From Sisyra terminalis (taxonomy: Eukaryota > Arthropoda > Insecta > Neuroptera > Sisyridae): 64,000 nucleotides of DNA. The notes beneath the pieces were generated by a model. It did no database searches, was not told where the DNA came from, and was given only the letters and a program-made list of their open reading frames with translations. Positions 12,045-25,066 of the stretch are shown here, one piece after another. Position 1 is the first letter of the stretch, and the number at the start of each line of letters is the position of its first letter. The translations under genes and the position numbers were made by a program. The stretch spans positions 57,239,080 to 57,303,079 of the forward strand of contig OY292276.1 of the NCBI GenBank assembly GCA_958496175.1. The letters run 5' to 3'.

Positions 12045-12171
12045 AAATATATTTTCGTAAAAGGAATATTAAAAATAAAAATTTCCATATGCTATGACAA
12101 ATAGCTAATTTATAACGAAAGTATAACCAACACCTATGTTACGCAGATGAAGTCGCGGGCTTCAGCAAGTA
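12045..12171 (+). mobile_element. Helitron 3' end fragment
   Basis: Only the last ~125 bp of the family are present: the TTTTCGTAAAAG block, the AATAGC block, and the tail ACGCAGATGAAGTCGCGGGC then TTCAGC. The terminal CTAG is mutated. Small stretches on either side (11890-12044) are featureless. Confidence 0.6.
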
Positions 12172-13954
12172 GTTATTGATCTATGAAAAATCTTCAACAT
12201 GTTTTTGTATACGATAAATTATTTTTTTTGGTTCAATGTTGAAACATTTAATACTTTTTAGTTTCTCAAAATTTTCAAAAAATACAAGCAAAAAATAAAT
12301 TGTATTTATCCCGAGTTCTTGCATGATAAACACTAAAGCTCCACTACAATAAAATACATTATTTCGTTGGACGATAAAAATTTTCATTAACTAAAAAATC
12401 CCTATCATTCCCATTTTTTTTTCAATTTGCTTAAAATAGATTCAGATTGAAAAAGGCTCTTAACAGCTCGCCTCCATTATCTTCATCTATCCAGATCAAA
12501 TAAGCTTTATTAAAAATAATATCCATCTGAGCACCGACACAAAGCTTTTCAATAAATACCGAAAGCTTTTCAAATATTTTCAGAGATTCGCAAGACCGAT
12601 AAAATGGTCTCCACGTGTTCAATATGTTTCTATTTATAAATAACCATATCAATACACGTACAGATTTAGATTAATACAGCGTCGATATTTATTTTCTTTT
12701 TGCACTTTTCTGAATTACATTCGCCGCCCCGTATTAATTATATTGCGAAATCGGCAAAAAATTCGGACCGCTTAGTGCACGGACGACAAAAAAGTGGCGA
12801 TTTAGCTAAAAATTAATGAACGTAAAAACCCCGTGACTTGACAAAAATACTGACCTATCTCGCTGATTTTTTGCATGGAAATTATTAATACAAATCAATA
12901 GTTTTGATCGGCTTTTCGTGAGCCGAAACGAGCCAAGTCCGCAGGGGATTCGAGCAATATTTGCTCGAACTTAATACACCGAAAGTCTTTTTGTTTGATT
13001 ATCAAAAACTTTTCCAGACTAGTTAGGTCATTTATAATCACAATTACAATGAAAGTTTCACGAAAAATTAACATTTAAAATTACAGATTACAAAATGATC
13101 AAATCATGATTTCGGGTTTTCTTAAATGAAAGCCATGCAAAGCTGTCCAAACAACTTAATAAGTTGTCGACATTCGCGAATTAGTTTAATGTAAGACAAT
13201 TTTCGTGTGCAACAACTTCAATAATTACATAATAAGAAAACACCGAACCAAACGAACAAATGCAATTAATTTTTTTTCGAATCAAATCGAAAAAACCATC
13301 CAATTTTCCTGCATTCAAACTCATTACAAACTTCCACCTGAATCAAAACTCGTCGTTGGCTTTTTTGGCGCCTTCAAATCACCACCCCCTAAACCATCCC
13401 CGTTGTGGGAATGAGTATGCAAGTGACTTTACCTATACAGTATGCAATAGTTTGCTGTCACGGTTTTGCATTGTTATTATCCCCTAATTCCCGGAACGAC
13501 TCAAATAAAATATTTATGTGTCATGCAAATTAGTTTTCGCCCGTCCTCTCGCCTTATCTTGCAAATTTAAATTATAATTTACCAACAAACATTTCGTTAG
13601 CAGTCTTGACCTTTGCTCGGCTCACGATCGGTACAACGACCTTTCAATTGCATTAATTAGAACTTAAATTACTGCATTTTATAAAAGAAATATGCATACA
13701 AAAATGGCATTAACAAGTTACGAGTTTTATGGACGTTTTAGACAAGAAAAATGGAAATTTTGCACCAACACGAAGTAAAACCGAAAAAAAAAGCATGTCT
13801 TGAATATATTATCCACGAAAACATCATATCCGACATTTAAAGTGAAAAAAAAAATTCAGAGATTAATTCTTTTACTTTTTACAAGTTTCTCCATGCAATG
13901 AAACAATAAGTTATTTTTGAATAAAAAAAACCTTGTAAGTACTTATATACGCAC
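12172..13954. other. Unique non-coding DNA, GC-richer in the middle
   Basis: 12660-13720 stands out from the AT-rich surroundings by more even composition and no repeats. ORFs at 12181-12387, 12431-12652 (minus) and 13205-13487 (plus) have no domain that I recognise. It is a candidate for conserved non-coding DNA, but I cannot show conservation. Confidence 0.4.
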
Positions 13955-14330
13955 GTGAGAAGTAATACTTCTTTGGTATAATTAAAAAGATGTTTTCAAT
14001 GCACTTCCGGTGGTGCCTGAACTGGCATATCCACTATAAGTAATTGGTGATAGTTAAAATATGAAACAATTATTAATACAATTTGTTTTTAACATCAACA
14101 TATATAATTAGCAATCGTATGTGTTGCGGCAAAGACAAAAAAATATAAAATTATAAACACATCCATGCGATTAGAATATAAATAATAATAATTATTGTCT
14201 CAAATCTGAACCATCATGTCATTAGCTTCAACTGTCATTTCTTTTTATTTCAATTGCTAATTTAAGCCATTTATCAGTTTTATCAGTTTTAAGCTGTGGA
14301 TATTTAACGGAAAGTTACTGATTTTCAAAA
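13955..14330 (-). repeat. Repeat R3, copy 1
   Basis: Shares with 40560-40910 (opposite strand) a block around ATTATTGTCTCAAATCTGAA, then TCATTAGCTTCAACTGTCAT, and the block CCGGTGGTGCCTGAACTGGC. A TACTTCTTTGGT motif lies at one edge of both. Two diverged copies are at 14760 and 17920. No coding. Class unknown, perhaps a MITE or SINE. Confidence 0.55.
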
Positions 14331-14759
14331 GAAATATTAAATTGGCTATTTATACATAGATACTGTATGTATATTGTATACACAGTTGGTGGTTTGTACT
14401 TTTTATATATATCTACACTTTTAACTTCTTATGCAAAATGAATATTACATTTTATAAGAATTGTCAGTTTATTTAAACATCAAATACTTATCGTAAACAA
14501 TTACCATATAATATACTGTTGCCATTAAATATCATGTATTGATATGTATAAGCAATCTTAAATAGCGACGTTCATAAAATTATATTAGTACAAAAATAAT
14601 TGAACATTTAATTTACCCATTTAATTCTATGCATTGAAATTGATTTTTAATTCAAATATACAAGAATATAATGTAATATTATAAATCTTCCCACTTTCCT
14701 TACATTATTTTAAATATTTAATTGAACAATTTCATAATAAATCTTTCTTTTAAATGCAT

Positions 14760-14990
14760 TTTAATTATCATAATAATAGGTAAACGTATGTAATATGTAT
14801 GTTTATACGTCGGCAAAGACAAGAATCTAATATTGTAAACACAAACGTGTGAGTGAAATACAATCATTGTCTCAAATTTGAACTGAATATTGATTACATT
14901 CAATAAATTGCCAATTTTTAATATTTATTAGATTTATCTGTAATGGGTGATGAATATTTTACGGAAAAATACCTGTTATGTATTAATATG
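14760..14990 (-). repeat. Repeat R3, copy 2 (diverged)
   Basis: Keeps the block CGGCAAAGACAAGAATC, GTGTGAGTGAAATACAATCA and TTGTCTCAAATTTGAAC in the same order as copy 1, from which it is separated by about 430 bp in the same orientation. It lacks the part with the CCTGAACTGGC block. Confidence 0.45.
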
Positions 14991-16854
14991 GATATTTTTT
15001 AGACTGTAAAATTTGAAAATATTTAGTTCTAAATAAAAAACACAAGTGGCAGATAACACCACTAACGAAGTATAACTTCAAAAATCTAGACCTTGGTATT
15101 TAAATACAGCAACTTTTAGCTTTAACCAGCTTTATATAATAACTTAATTTCCAAACTAATATGAATAACTAATTTTGTGTTGCATACAAACTAGCAAAGA
15201 TACGAATTAATTATTTTAAACATGGACATATAGCTATTTACAATACAGTACAAAATCTAAAGTAAATTTTTTACAATTAATTTTTAAGATTATTTCCTTA
15301 AAATTTTCTTGAAAATCATTTAGCAATTTACATTTTGAACAGCTCAGTGTCTTATTTTTGCTTGCAACTGCAAGAACCAATGCTTGGCATAAGGTGTATC
15401 GTCTTTTAAGTAGATATCATTTTCACATTTTCACATGTTCACTCTTTGTCCTAAAACATACAGAAAATCAAAGTTAATAGTGAAAAATGAATAATACTTC
15501 TTCATTTTTTGAAAATATGTTTTATAATTTTGCTTGAAAACTATAAAGTTTTCAATATGTTACATTTCTATATTATGAAAAACAGAAAATGGGAGAGCAA
15601 AAAAAAAATTTTGTTCTTGGACTTTTCTTTGTTTCAATTCTTCAAGATGGGTTTGGAAAAGCTAGCCATTGTCTATACTCGTCATGAAAACGTCCCCTAC
15701 ACGTACGTACATTATAAACGAAAAGAATAAATGATAGTCTCATTTTTCACTCGTTTGCAATTCTAATTTTACATTCACGTGAGTTTCAAATGACGAAGAC
15801 AATGCAAGTGAATGAATACGATGGACCTCATCTCCATACCCATCCCCAATTCCGCCATATCTTTTTCACAAGTCCATTATTTTTACATACACTCCACGTA
15901 GAGTAACGGGAAAAAATATGAAGGGATTTGTAAGATTTAGATCAAAAAAGCTGCAGACGAAAGGATATTTATTGAAAAACGTAGCGGATATGATGGCGTG
16001 TTGATTGAACCTTTATGTGAGTGAGTTTTTCACGATTCAACGAAGAACAAAAGATTTAAATTTGCACCCTTTTCATAAACGAGAAAACCGTTCACATATT
16101 TTAATATGTTCAAATTAATTAAGAACCACCAACATATAAAAGTAAAAAAAAAATCTTTTTACCTTTTCACCCATATTTACAAAAGTTTTTCCTCAATTTT
16201 TCCACTTGTTTTTTTTTTTTTGGGTACAACCCACACAAATCGGCCTCGATTAGGCCGGTATAATATATTTTCTTGAACTCAATATTATAATGTGGACGTG
16301 GAATAAATTTGCTTGTCGCGTAAATTATTGCCAAAATTTGTTGCCAAATTGTCTCTAATATTTATGCTCATTTCACTGGTATTTTGTAATTCGGTCGATG
16401 TATAGTAAATGTTACGAGGCGTTGGTGGGTGTAGGTGGGTTAAAACGAAGGCGTAGGAATGAGATATTTGCTTGGGCGTATAAATTTTCAATTGATATAA
16501 ATGATTTGGTTAAAGAGCATTCCTGTTTGTCCGCAACATTGGGAAATTTGCAATGGAATGACGGCAGCTTTTGTCAATTGTCGCACGATTGCCAATCGTT
16601 GGTCTGTTATTGCCTCAAAATACCTGCAAAATATTTAATAGATAGGTTTTCGTATAAATTTACGGAAAACTTACCAAATAAGAACTTAAAATATTTGGTA
16701 CCAACTTGCTCTTCCTTATATGTGGTTTATAAATTTCAATATCTATGCTCATTTTGAGGTTCCATCATTTGTAATCAACTGATCCGATTTGAATTATCCT
16801 GTTCTTAATTTTTAGATTAACGATTAATATTGATAATAATGGTTGTAATATACC
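14991..16854. other. Unique non-coding DNA with one unexplained ORF
   Basis: The sequence is non-repetitive and moderately GC-rich from 15640 to 16500. The longest frame is 16398-16757 (plus, 119 codons); it contains an Arg-rich run (KRRRRNE) and a Cys-spaced stretch (CQLSHDCQSLVCYC), but matches no family I know. It overlaps an ORF on the other strand, so it may be chance. I see no splice-site arrangement that I would trust. Confidence 0.35.
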
Positions 16855-17558
16855 CAGTGGCGTAGATACCTAGGGGCTAGGTGGGGCTGTGCCCCGGGGC
16901 CCTTAAGCTCAGAGGGCCCTCGAATCCTTGCCAGAAAACTCGATCGAACTGAACTTTTGGAAATTCAGTTGGAAGTTTACCAATTATGTAAGGAAATAAT
17001 AAGCAAATATGGAGTGCTAGAATGCGACCTAACGGAAATATTCACAGCGATATTATTATTCTTTACAATTTCTGTCACTTCTGCAGCAGCTGAAAGGTCA
17101 TTTAGCAAATTAAAAATAATATAAAAATGTCTAAAAAATAATATGGGCCAGACTCCGATATTCGCTAATAGCAATTGAAAACAAAACCGCATCAAGCCTG
17201 AATTTAAACGAAGTTATTGATACTTTTGCGAAAAATAAAGCTAGGAAAAAATTGTAAATATAATTGATATTTAGTCAGTTGGTAGGGCCGACCTTTATAT
17301 AATAAACCCTTGAATCTTCTCCTATTTCGTTTTATTAGCCAAACCTACACCAAGTATTAATTGTAATTTATGTTGTTACTGTTTAATATTTTTATTACCT
17401 GCCCTGCAGTGCACAAAAAAGTGCTTAAGTAGCTTAGCATTTTTAAAGTTTTTGTATATTTCATATTTTTATTTGATAAAACCTAATCAGTTTACAAAAC
17501 AGTGGGGCCCTATTTTTTAATTTGCCTCAGGACCCTTGGTTACCTAGCTACGCCACTG
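16855..17558 (+). mobile_element. hAT deletion derivative with intact ends and 8-bp TSD
   Basis: Ends are CAGTGGCGTAGATACCTAGG and the inverted CTAGCTACGCCACTG. AATATACC is duplicated exactly at 16847-16854 and 17559-17566, the 8-bp target duplication typical of hAT. Next to the left end, GGGGCTGTGCCCCGGGGCCC makes a strong hairpin-forming GC-rich block, and the right end also has GGGGCCC. The interior keeps only the transposase C-terminus (see the pseudogene entry). Young enough for a perfect duplication; unable to move alone. Confidence 0.9.
16951..17257 (+). pseudogene. hAT transposase C-terminal dimerisation domain relic
   Basis: Plus-strand translation gives LLEIQLEVYQLCKEIISKYG, then FTISVTSAAAERSFSKLKII, a stop, NNMGQ, and after a frameshift LIAIENKTASSLNLNEVID and TFAKNKARKKL then stop. 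This is the 'hAT family C-terminal dimerisation' signature (PVTSAEAERSFSKLK ... RL..LAI.SIE ... DEVI..FA..KARR), of the type found in ZMYM1-like elements. The catalytic core is absent, deleted between the left end and 16950. At least one stop and one frameshift make it non-functional. Confidence 0.8.
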
Positions 17559-17699
17559 AATATACCTTTGATGTTGAATACGACTAAAGAATTTTAGCAG
17601 TTATAACTTATATTATGCGAAAGAAGTCCAGGAATTATTGATTGAAAATGGTAATTATTCTTCTTTCCGAACAAATCATAGGAACGTCCATTGATTCTC

Positions 17700-17899
17700 A
17701 TTGTAGCCATGGTGATAAATTTCGAAACATTTGAGATCTGATTATATCGAAGAATACTTAAAATCCGTGGACAGAACCTATAACATATTTAAAACTCTCT
17801 GTAAAATGAACAAATATATAGAAATTATTAATACCGCTAAAATCCGTAAATTCCAGTACTTGGGAGAAATAATGAGAAATGATAGATTTAATTTATTGT
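17700..17899 (+). pseudogene. LINE reverse transcriptase C-terminal fragment (RTE-like)
   Basis: The plus-strand frame ends IEIINTAKIRKFQYLGEIMR then NDRFNLL and a stop at 17897-17899. 'KIRKLQYLGHVMRN...YGLL' is a conserved tail segment after the RT domain in many insect RTE/craniofacial-development-like retrotransposon ORFs. Only about 45-65 codons remain, with stops further upstream. Repeat R3 copy 3 follows directly. The clade call is tentative. Confidence 0.55.
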
Positions 17900-17919
17900 A
17901 GTTTATATTGCAAAGAAAT

Positions 17920-18150
17920 ACCAAATTTCATAAGCCGTGAAATATTCACAGCCTGCACTGACACATCTAACAATAAACAAATTGAAATAACAGTTAAAAC
18001 AAATTATAATAATCAGATAATTCAAATTGGAGGCAATGATTATTATATTTGGTTTTCTTTCACTTGTTTGTTTTTTTCTCACTCATACGAGTGTTTAAAT
18101 AAATTATTTGTTCTTTTTTTCTAAGCCGCATATATGCCTATTAATATATT
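17920..18150 (+). repeat. Repeat R3, copy 3 (diverged)
   Basis: Keeps GAAATAACAGTTAAAAC, a GGCAATGATTATTATATTTG block and TACGAGTGTTTAAAT in the order seen in the plus-oriented copy at 40560. The ORF 17879-18124 spans it only by chance. Confidence 0.4.
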
Positions 18151-19911
18151 GATTTGAAAAATCCACAGCACACTTATCATTTTTTTGGGTTTTTGAACGC
18201 AAAAATTGGCAAAAATACTCAATCCATTATGGAAATTCCTAAATTGGTAGAGATGTAGTAAAGAAAGTATAAAATAATATCAATTGAATTCTAGAGAAGA
18301 CTAGGTAAGGATTGTCGCCTCTTTATAAATAAAAAGAAAAAACATGGAATTGATAAAATTTCCTATACAGTTAATGAAGTAATTTGCTAAAAGTTATGAT
18401 ATTGAAGAAACATAGAATAATTAAAAAAAAAAGGTTTAATGAAGTTCATTCCATTCTACCTTCTTCTTGTCTGCCTTTCTTTTCTTCCACTTATTGGGAA
18501 ACCTTCAAAATCAAATATTTCTACTCTAATAAATCAAAAATCAATTTTTTTTACATTTAATTTTTCCCTGAAAGTTTCCACTGAAACGATTGTTGTTCAC
18601 TAATTTCAAATTATTGCAAACTCGTTTGCGTTTCTCTGAATGTTTTTTTTCCTCATTCACTTATTGCGTGAATATCAAATGGAAATCGGTCGAACATATC
18701 AGAACATATAGTGGCAACATTTTCAATCTGGGTTGATAGAAATTATTTTCTGCTATTGAAAAAAATTAATTAAAACACGGCAACGCATACATATATACAC
18801 ACGCTAACTTTTATTTACATACAAACATACAAGTGTGTAATTGAAAATCATCTATTTAATTTACAAATGAACAATTTGTATCCAATTCGTTTTGAATTAC
18901 ATATGAGATTTTCAAAACTAGCACAAAAATATGATGGAAAAGCGATGAAATGATCGCAACAAAAAATAGTTGCCTTTTTTTCCCAACTACTCGATAATGT
19001 TAACCGTATTAATTGATACTTGAAAAAATTCTTTCAATCTTTTTATTTCCTGATATTCTCAATTAATCACAATTTTTGCCGTTTTTTTTTTGTCTAATTT
19101 CTATTTGTTTTTCAACTTCATTTTGATTTAATGATCAAAAAATAAAAAAAAACATAAAAAAATTATTCCTCCACACAATTATGTTGGGTACCATATAAAC
19201 GTTTCCATTTTATTCAAATATGACGTGTAATTATGGACAATCATTACGGTCGTTAATTTTTACAGTTTTTTTTTTGTATATGTCCAAAAGTTTTATTTAA
19301 TTAAATTGAGAGAAAAATATACCTATACACCTACACATGGGCTGATACTGCCAGATATATGTAGTACATTAACGATGATATCATAACGTTATTATAAATG
19401 AAAAGCGTCATCATGGCAGCTTTAGTATTTGTGTGTAGTGTATGTGGCATGCGCTTTTTTGTATGTGTGTGATAAATGAAATTATTTCCGACCGGTATTA
19501 ATCACAAGTCGACGTGAATTAAACGTGTCAGACAAAATCAATTTTTGATTAAATCAACGAAAAAAAAATCCTTTTTTAAAAGCTTTCGGTGAGATTTAAT
19601 CAATAGGTTTCTAATTTTTATGAATCCAGACCAAAAGGACTAGAAGTTGAAGCGATATAGCTATGATGAATCGATTCTGGAAAGATATTTTAATGATACT
19701 TAACTAGATTTAGGCATTAATTAAATATTTAGATCCTGCATGTTTCCGATCATCATTTTAATTAGTTGTAATCGAAAAAAAATAGTTATTAACAGAAAAA
19801 AAAAATTTTTAGAATCTTCAAGGCCATTTGATTTTAAATTTGACTAGGACTCGGAGGTTGATAATGCCTTTTTAACAAAAAAAATAACAAAGAAAATAAT
19901 AAATAATAAAG
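18151..19911. other. AT-rich non-coding DNA, no genes seen
   Basis: Long A and T runs are interspersed with unique sequence. 19190-19530 is less biased, with TGTGTG-type stretches near 19430-19475. There is no protein, RNA gene or clear repeat. Confidence 0.4.
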
Positions 19912-20887
19912 ATCCTATGTCGAAACTTATGTTAAAATATCAGCTTGATATACAAACACATTTTATATACTTTTCGCGACCAAATTCCTCTTTAACATTG
20001 AGATATGGGCAAAAATGTCCTCCCGCATGGCTATTTTTCATCGTTATATATCTCAAAAACTAATTAAACTAGAAAAGTGAAATCAACGCGAGGCTCTAGA
20101 TTATTTTACATAGTATATCATATATTTTTTTTAAATTTTTAGAAAAAAAAATTATACAGAGAAATCCAAAAAACAAATGAAATATTTTTTTTGTATTCTC
20201 TGGAAATGACAATCACGAAAATAATATATTTTATACTTCTACAAGAGCACTATAACTCATAAAAATTACGTGAAAAAATAATTGGTGCAACACCTTGAAA
20301 AAAAATAAAATGTTATTTACGCTTTATAGTATACCTTGGTTTTATTTTTTTTCGAAGTGTTTCACAAATTTTTCTTTCACAAAACTTCAATAAAAAAAAG
20401 GCCACATATAGGAGCAAAACATATATTATTTTCATAAATGTAAGTCTAAGGAAACATAAAAAAAAATTATTACTTTTTTTGTTTTTCTATATTTACTCTT
20501 AAGATGATTACTTTCAAGATCAAAATAATTGATCCCAAAATAAAAAAAAACAACAAGTGTTCAATTTTTATTAAAATAAGAGTAAAAAAAAATTATCGTC
20601 GCTGTTATAATTTATTAGAACTGGAATACTATGCGTCTCCAATTAATTCTGGGTACATATTGACGTCTTCTGAATTACTTGGCTTTCTTCGTTTAGCTTA
20701 GGATATTATTTACTGGCTATATAGCCATGCGAGGGGATATTTTTGCCCATATCTCAAGATCAAAGAGAAATTTGGTCGCGAAAAGTATATAAAATGTGTT
20801 CGTATATCAAGCCGATATTTTAACATAAGTTTCGATATAGGTCCCTATTTGGGGGCCAACTCGCCATGTGGATCCTGCTAGGCCCTT
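19912..20887. mobile_element. Long palindrome, family beta copy 1
   Basis: The two halves are inverted copies: CGAAACTTATGTTAAAATAT then GATATACAAACACATTTTAT and TTTTCGCGACCAAATTCCTC on the left, mirrored at about 20740-20840. The right end reads GGATCCTGCTAGGCCCTT followed by TA. The left arm lacks the first ~50 bp, apparently by deletion after GATCC. A second copy starts at 36166 with the same terminus. Arms of about 250-300 bp surround a ~400-bp centre; no coding is seen (ORF 20504-20701 is AT-driven). Confidence 0.75.
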
Positions 20888-22276
20888 TATAGTTTCATAA
20901 AATTTATAAAAATTCTATATTTTTTTAGTCATGAAATAATTTAGCATTTCTCTATTAAGGTTTTTTTTTAAATTTGGTACTCTTTTTTTAAATAAATAAA
21001 CAGTTAAAAAAATAAAAATAAAATAACAATTACATCCGCGCTCAATGGTAATTGATCTTGCATAACTTCAATATGTTTATTATAGATGGGGTATCAGTCT
21101 GGGAGTGGTTTTCTTTAAATTTCAAAATTTCAATAATCAAAACAAATGAACGTCCTTAAATCTCGCCATCCCATTGGCTATTAACCCCATGCATTGAGAA
21201 ATGTGTTGTGTGCTGTCATTTGATATTAATGCATTCCTTGACTTATTCATATATAATTTGTTCTAAATTAATTTATTTAAATTCAAAAAGTGATATTGTT
21301 TAAATAGTGATCAATTAATTAAGAAAACATTTTTATTACTCAAGTAAGTGAAATTGTATTAAATTCTGAAAATTAGAAATCTTTGTGCCAACCGTTATGG
21401 TTTCGATTCAATTGGCAGTTTCCAATCTAAATGATTGAAGGATCGAAGACTGTATTTACTATACACGAAAAGGTATTTATTAAATATTATTAATATTTAT
21501 CTAAAAATTCCATGGTTTCAAACCATTTTTTTCTATTTTTTAAGTAATCAATACATTTTATTCGTATTAACTATCCGATTATCGCTTAATTAATGCCATA
21601 AACATATTTAAAGCTTATTGATAGTAATAATAAAATAATAGAAAATGGGCAAAAGAAATTGTGATTTGGTCTCGAAAAATATATTTTAAAAATCCTTTGT
21701 AAAGTATGAAGGTTCTTATAAAGATCTGATTCTTAAATTTTAAGATCTCTATTTCAATTAGTTTTCATGAAAAATGAATAAGAAAGGAAATACACAAAAC
21801 ATATTTTTTACCTTTAAAACCATTGAACTAGGGTGATCTAAACTTTTAATATGATTTAGAGGTTGATTTCACTTATTTTATAAAATCAACAATAAAAATT
21901 ATACAAATCTTTATAAAATATACAAAAAATCATAGTTTTTTCAATCATGCTACCAAATTTCAAAAAAAGAATAATGTTGAAAATTGAAATGATTGAGGTC
22001 AAGATGATGATAATTAAATTTCTCCAGATTTTTATTATTGAATTGCCGTTTCTTTGATTATCTTTTACATTTCATCCATAATTTTGTCGTTAATTTATTA
22101 AAGCAGAGAACTACTGAAATGATTTTGTATCTTCTTTTATTGCACGAAGTCTATACAGTGAAGCAATAAGTGCATTTAATGTAGTATATCTTATTAAAGA
22201 TTTATCTTATTAAAGTTTTAGCTTCAGTAAAGAAATTCATTCCAGAAATTTGGTACTCTAAATCTACTTAGTTTGT
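20888..22276. other. AT-rich non-coding DNA with R2 copy
   Basis: About 21115-21220 carries the second copy of R2 (TTTCAATAATCAAAACAAAT and the block AATCTCGCCATCCCATTGGC). The rest is featureless AT-rich sequence. Confidence 0.4.
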
Positions 22277-22598
22277 TAGTGGTATTTCATCGAAGAAATC
22301 TTCTTTTGGTCTTTCTGTTGTCCATTTGGTTTAGTCTTTCCAGGTATTTTTTCCGTTTTTTTTATCTTCTGTTTTACCGTTAGTATTTCCGTAACCTTAT
22401 GTATTATATTGTAGTTTACATAGCAGAAAATCATTGAAAATTTATTACAGTGTTTTGGGCTAGAACCTCTAGAGTGTGTTCTGAAAATTGGAAACAGTTT
22501 TCCACCTGGATTTCATATATTCATACTGGCTTGACCAAAATTTGGTAAATCAAAAGTTTATTTTCTCTTTGGAATGAATAGATGACGCCGTTAATAAA
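22277..22598 (-). pseudogene. Jockey-type LINE ORF2 fragment
   Basis: Minus-strand translation gives RENKLLIYQILVKPV and IYEIQ, then further on YVNYNIIHKVTEILTVKQKI. This resembles the thumb/C-terminal part of Jockey-clade reverse transcriptases (DNKLLLYKAILKPVWTYGIQLWG ... IHKDL.IPTVKEEI). Stops and frameshifts are many. A MITE fragment at 22599 abuts its start, and another Jockey piece lies at 23053-23360; they could be two copies or a rearranged one. Confidence 0.6.
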
Positions 22599-22665
22599 CA
22601 AGGTTTATAAAATACAGAGGTGGCCTCATGCGCTACGTAAAGTATTCAGAAGAAATTTGTATTTT
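22599..22665 (+). mobile_element. Half of the 62739-type MITE
   Basis: CAAGGTTTATAAAATACAGA and GGTGGCCTCATGCGC match, reverse-complemented, the right arm of the complete MITE at 62739-62892 for about 65 bp. The other arm is not recognisable; a weak similarity (ATGGGCGTCATAAAC) near 22694 may be its decayed remains. Confidence 0.6.
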
Positions 22666-23052
22666 TAACAATTGTATTTTTGCAATTTTAACAATGGGCG
22701 TCATAAACGTTAACAAAAATTGTTGTGTTTTTTCTTATCTCATGATTGCTGGCTAAAGTGTTTTTTTATGACCCAACATTAATCATTTAAAATCCTTACA
22801 CAAGAAAGTCCTTAAGTTCATTGAGGGTCAGATTGACCTTCTTAAATGCACTTTTTCCCCTTCATTTTATGATAATTTAATGCTACTAACCACTTTTAAT
22901 CTAATAAAATTCTTCCATAAAACTGCACTTAAAGTTCTCCAAAATCATAAAAGATTTATGTTTTCCTCAATTGAAATTATCCTAGTCCTTACTGGTATTT
23001 TTCGTTGGACCTTTTTAACTCTTTTTTATGTTTGTATGCTATATGTTTTGAT

Positions 23053-23360
23053 GATATTAACACAGTAGAGGGCATTGATGATTTTCGCAGTATTTTTGAT
23101 GAGAATCTCTGGATTATTTCTATGTTGGAATTAGAAGTAATTCCCCTGAGCTAGATTCCATATGTCTATATGTTCCTTCTTCATCAAGGTTTCGTAAATC
23201 AGGAGTTTATTATCAGTGGAAAAAATAGATAATCCAGGAACATCAATATATCCTTCTAAATTTTCTGTTTAGATACTCTCGTCTTAGCTTTTATATGGTG
23301 AGCCCAAATAAGATCTTTATCCATGTGTTTATCCAGATATTTGGCCGTCTAAATCTAAGA
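23053..23360 (-). pseudogene. Jockey-type LINE RT fragment
   Basis: From right to left it encodes AKYLDKHMDKDLIWAHHIKA (family: ARYLGMHLDKRLTWAHHI), then NKLLIYETLMKK (family: NKLLLYKAILKP), then NSNIEIIQRFSSKILRKSS (family: NSNIEIIQRFQSKVLR). This is the region after the YADD catalytic box of a Jockey-clade ORF2. Stops and frameshifts show it is dead. ORF 22880-23068 on the plus strand is a shadow. Confidence 0.75.
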
Positions 23361-25025
23361 TTTCATTGAAAATTATAGCTATAGCTTGGAAAACGTTTCC
23401 CATTTCTAAACTTTGCCTTTTCTCTGTAAAAAAAATATCTTAACTTTTCGGTAGGTTGGTAGGCTAAAATTTACGTCGGAATCACCAAAAGTTAATTTTT
23501 TTTATCTGAAAATCTGAAAAATATAATAAAAGTTTTCAAAAGTTCAAAATATTCGTGGAATTCTTATTTAAAGAAGTTTAATTTTTAAAAGGTGTTAAAC
23601 AGTAACTTCAAAATAACTTAGCCAACTGGAGAATTAAAGCTTTTTTCTTTATAACTGTTAAGACTGAATATTTTTGGGATAAATTGGATTGTTATCAGTA
23701 CTTTTTCTTTAATCATTGACCATTCAAACTGGTCAAGTATTCAAAAAAATTTAAAAATTTCAAGAGGGGCTCAAAAGAAGCCATTATAAGTAAAATCAAT
23801 CTTATAAGTAAAATGAATTTTCATTTTGGTTTTCTTTTACTTGTTTAACATTGGGAGATAAACGTTATTGGAATAAAGTTTAACATGAATTATCGAAAAA
23901 AATTGACAGAAACCCTTTTTTTTTTGTCTAAAATCATATGAATATGTAAGATGTTTATAAGTAATTTTTTAGACTTGATTTAATTAAAATAAAGGGTAAT
24001 AAATATATAAATTTTCTTTTCTTTGCTATCCTAGAATTTAAAACAGAAGTTTCATTGTGAGAAGCACTGAATAAATTCTTCGATAAAATTTATTAATTAA
24101 TTAATTATACAAGATACTTGCTATTAGTAAAATTGCTATTTATTCCAATTTTTTAAAAATTGAAATCTCAGTGGTATTTGTGAAGTGATTTTGTTGAGGA
24201 TTAGAAGAAGGATTAGAAGCATGTATCGTAAAGCTCACCAAAGTTACTCATTTAGCATTAATTTTGTATTTGAAATAAATTATTAGTTATTTTATTCTTT
24301 GGGGAAAAAAACTTGCGTAAAAGTTTTTCCTTCTAGCTGAAATTTATATCAGCGTACAAAGAGATAATAAATTTATTCCTGGTTTGCATCTTGGGAACGC
24401 ATAAACATGTTGTTTTGTGTGCTAGTTATTTGTATGTTCCATCAAAAAGCATTTTGCTGTTGCATGTCGAGGATAGATTTTATTTACCCGAAGCTTGTAC
24501 ACATCAAGAAACTTAAATGATATAAAGACGTCAAGACGTCTTCTGCTAAATAAACAGACAACTCGGAGACGTTACCAGAGTGAGTGTCGTACCGCCATAC
24601 CTTACATACTTACATATCGCTCTCCACCTACACAAATGGTTCGTCACATACAAACATCAATTGGGAAAAACCAACATTTAATGAGCTCCATGTAAATACG
24701 GAACTGGGAAAAACACGCCGAATTCAATTTGGAACGATTGAATTGTTAAATTAACTATTTCACGGATCCCAGCGTCGTTAAATTACGTGCTGCCGTAAAC
24801 TCTGTCAATTTGAAACAAAAAAAAAATATAATTTCACTTACTTACTTAACTATCAATTAAAATCCGTTAAAGTTTCTAAAGTATTCATCGTTAAATTTTA
24901 GTGCAGTGGAATTTTATCTTAACATCACGTTTTACTAGTTTTTTCGGCTGAAAAAAATATCCTTTCATCGATAAATTGGTTGTGTCCATAATTTACATAA
25001 AATTATTTACATTATATTATTTAAG
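23361..25025. other. AT-rich non-coding DNA, no genes seen
   Basis: Mostly low-complexity AT sequence. 24320-24800 is a little GC-richer and contains an AAGACGTCAAGACGTCTT motif near 24525. The 66-codon ORF at 24495-24695 matches nothing I know. Confidence 0.4.
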
Positions 25026-25066
25026 ATTATTGTACATGGATTTAACAATTTTATGTTTGTAATTGA

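Noticed and set aside
16398..16757. 119-codon plus ORF with Cys-spaced segment
   Set aside because: Not recognised as any family, and overlaps an ORF on the other strand; left as a note, not a gene call.
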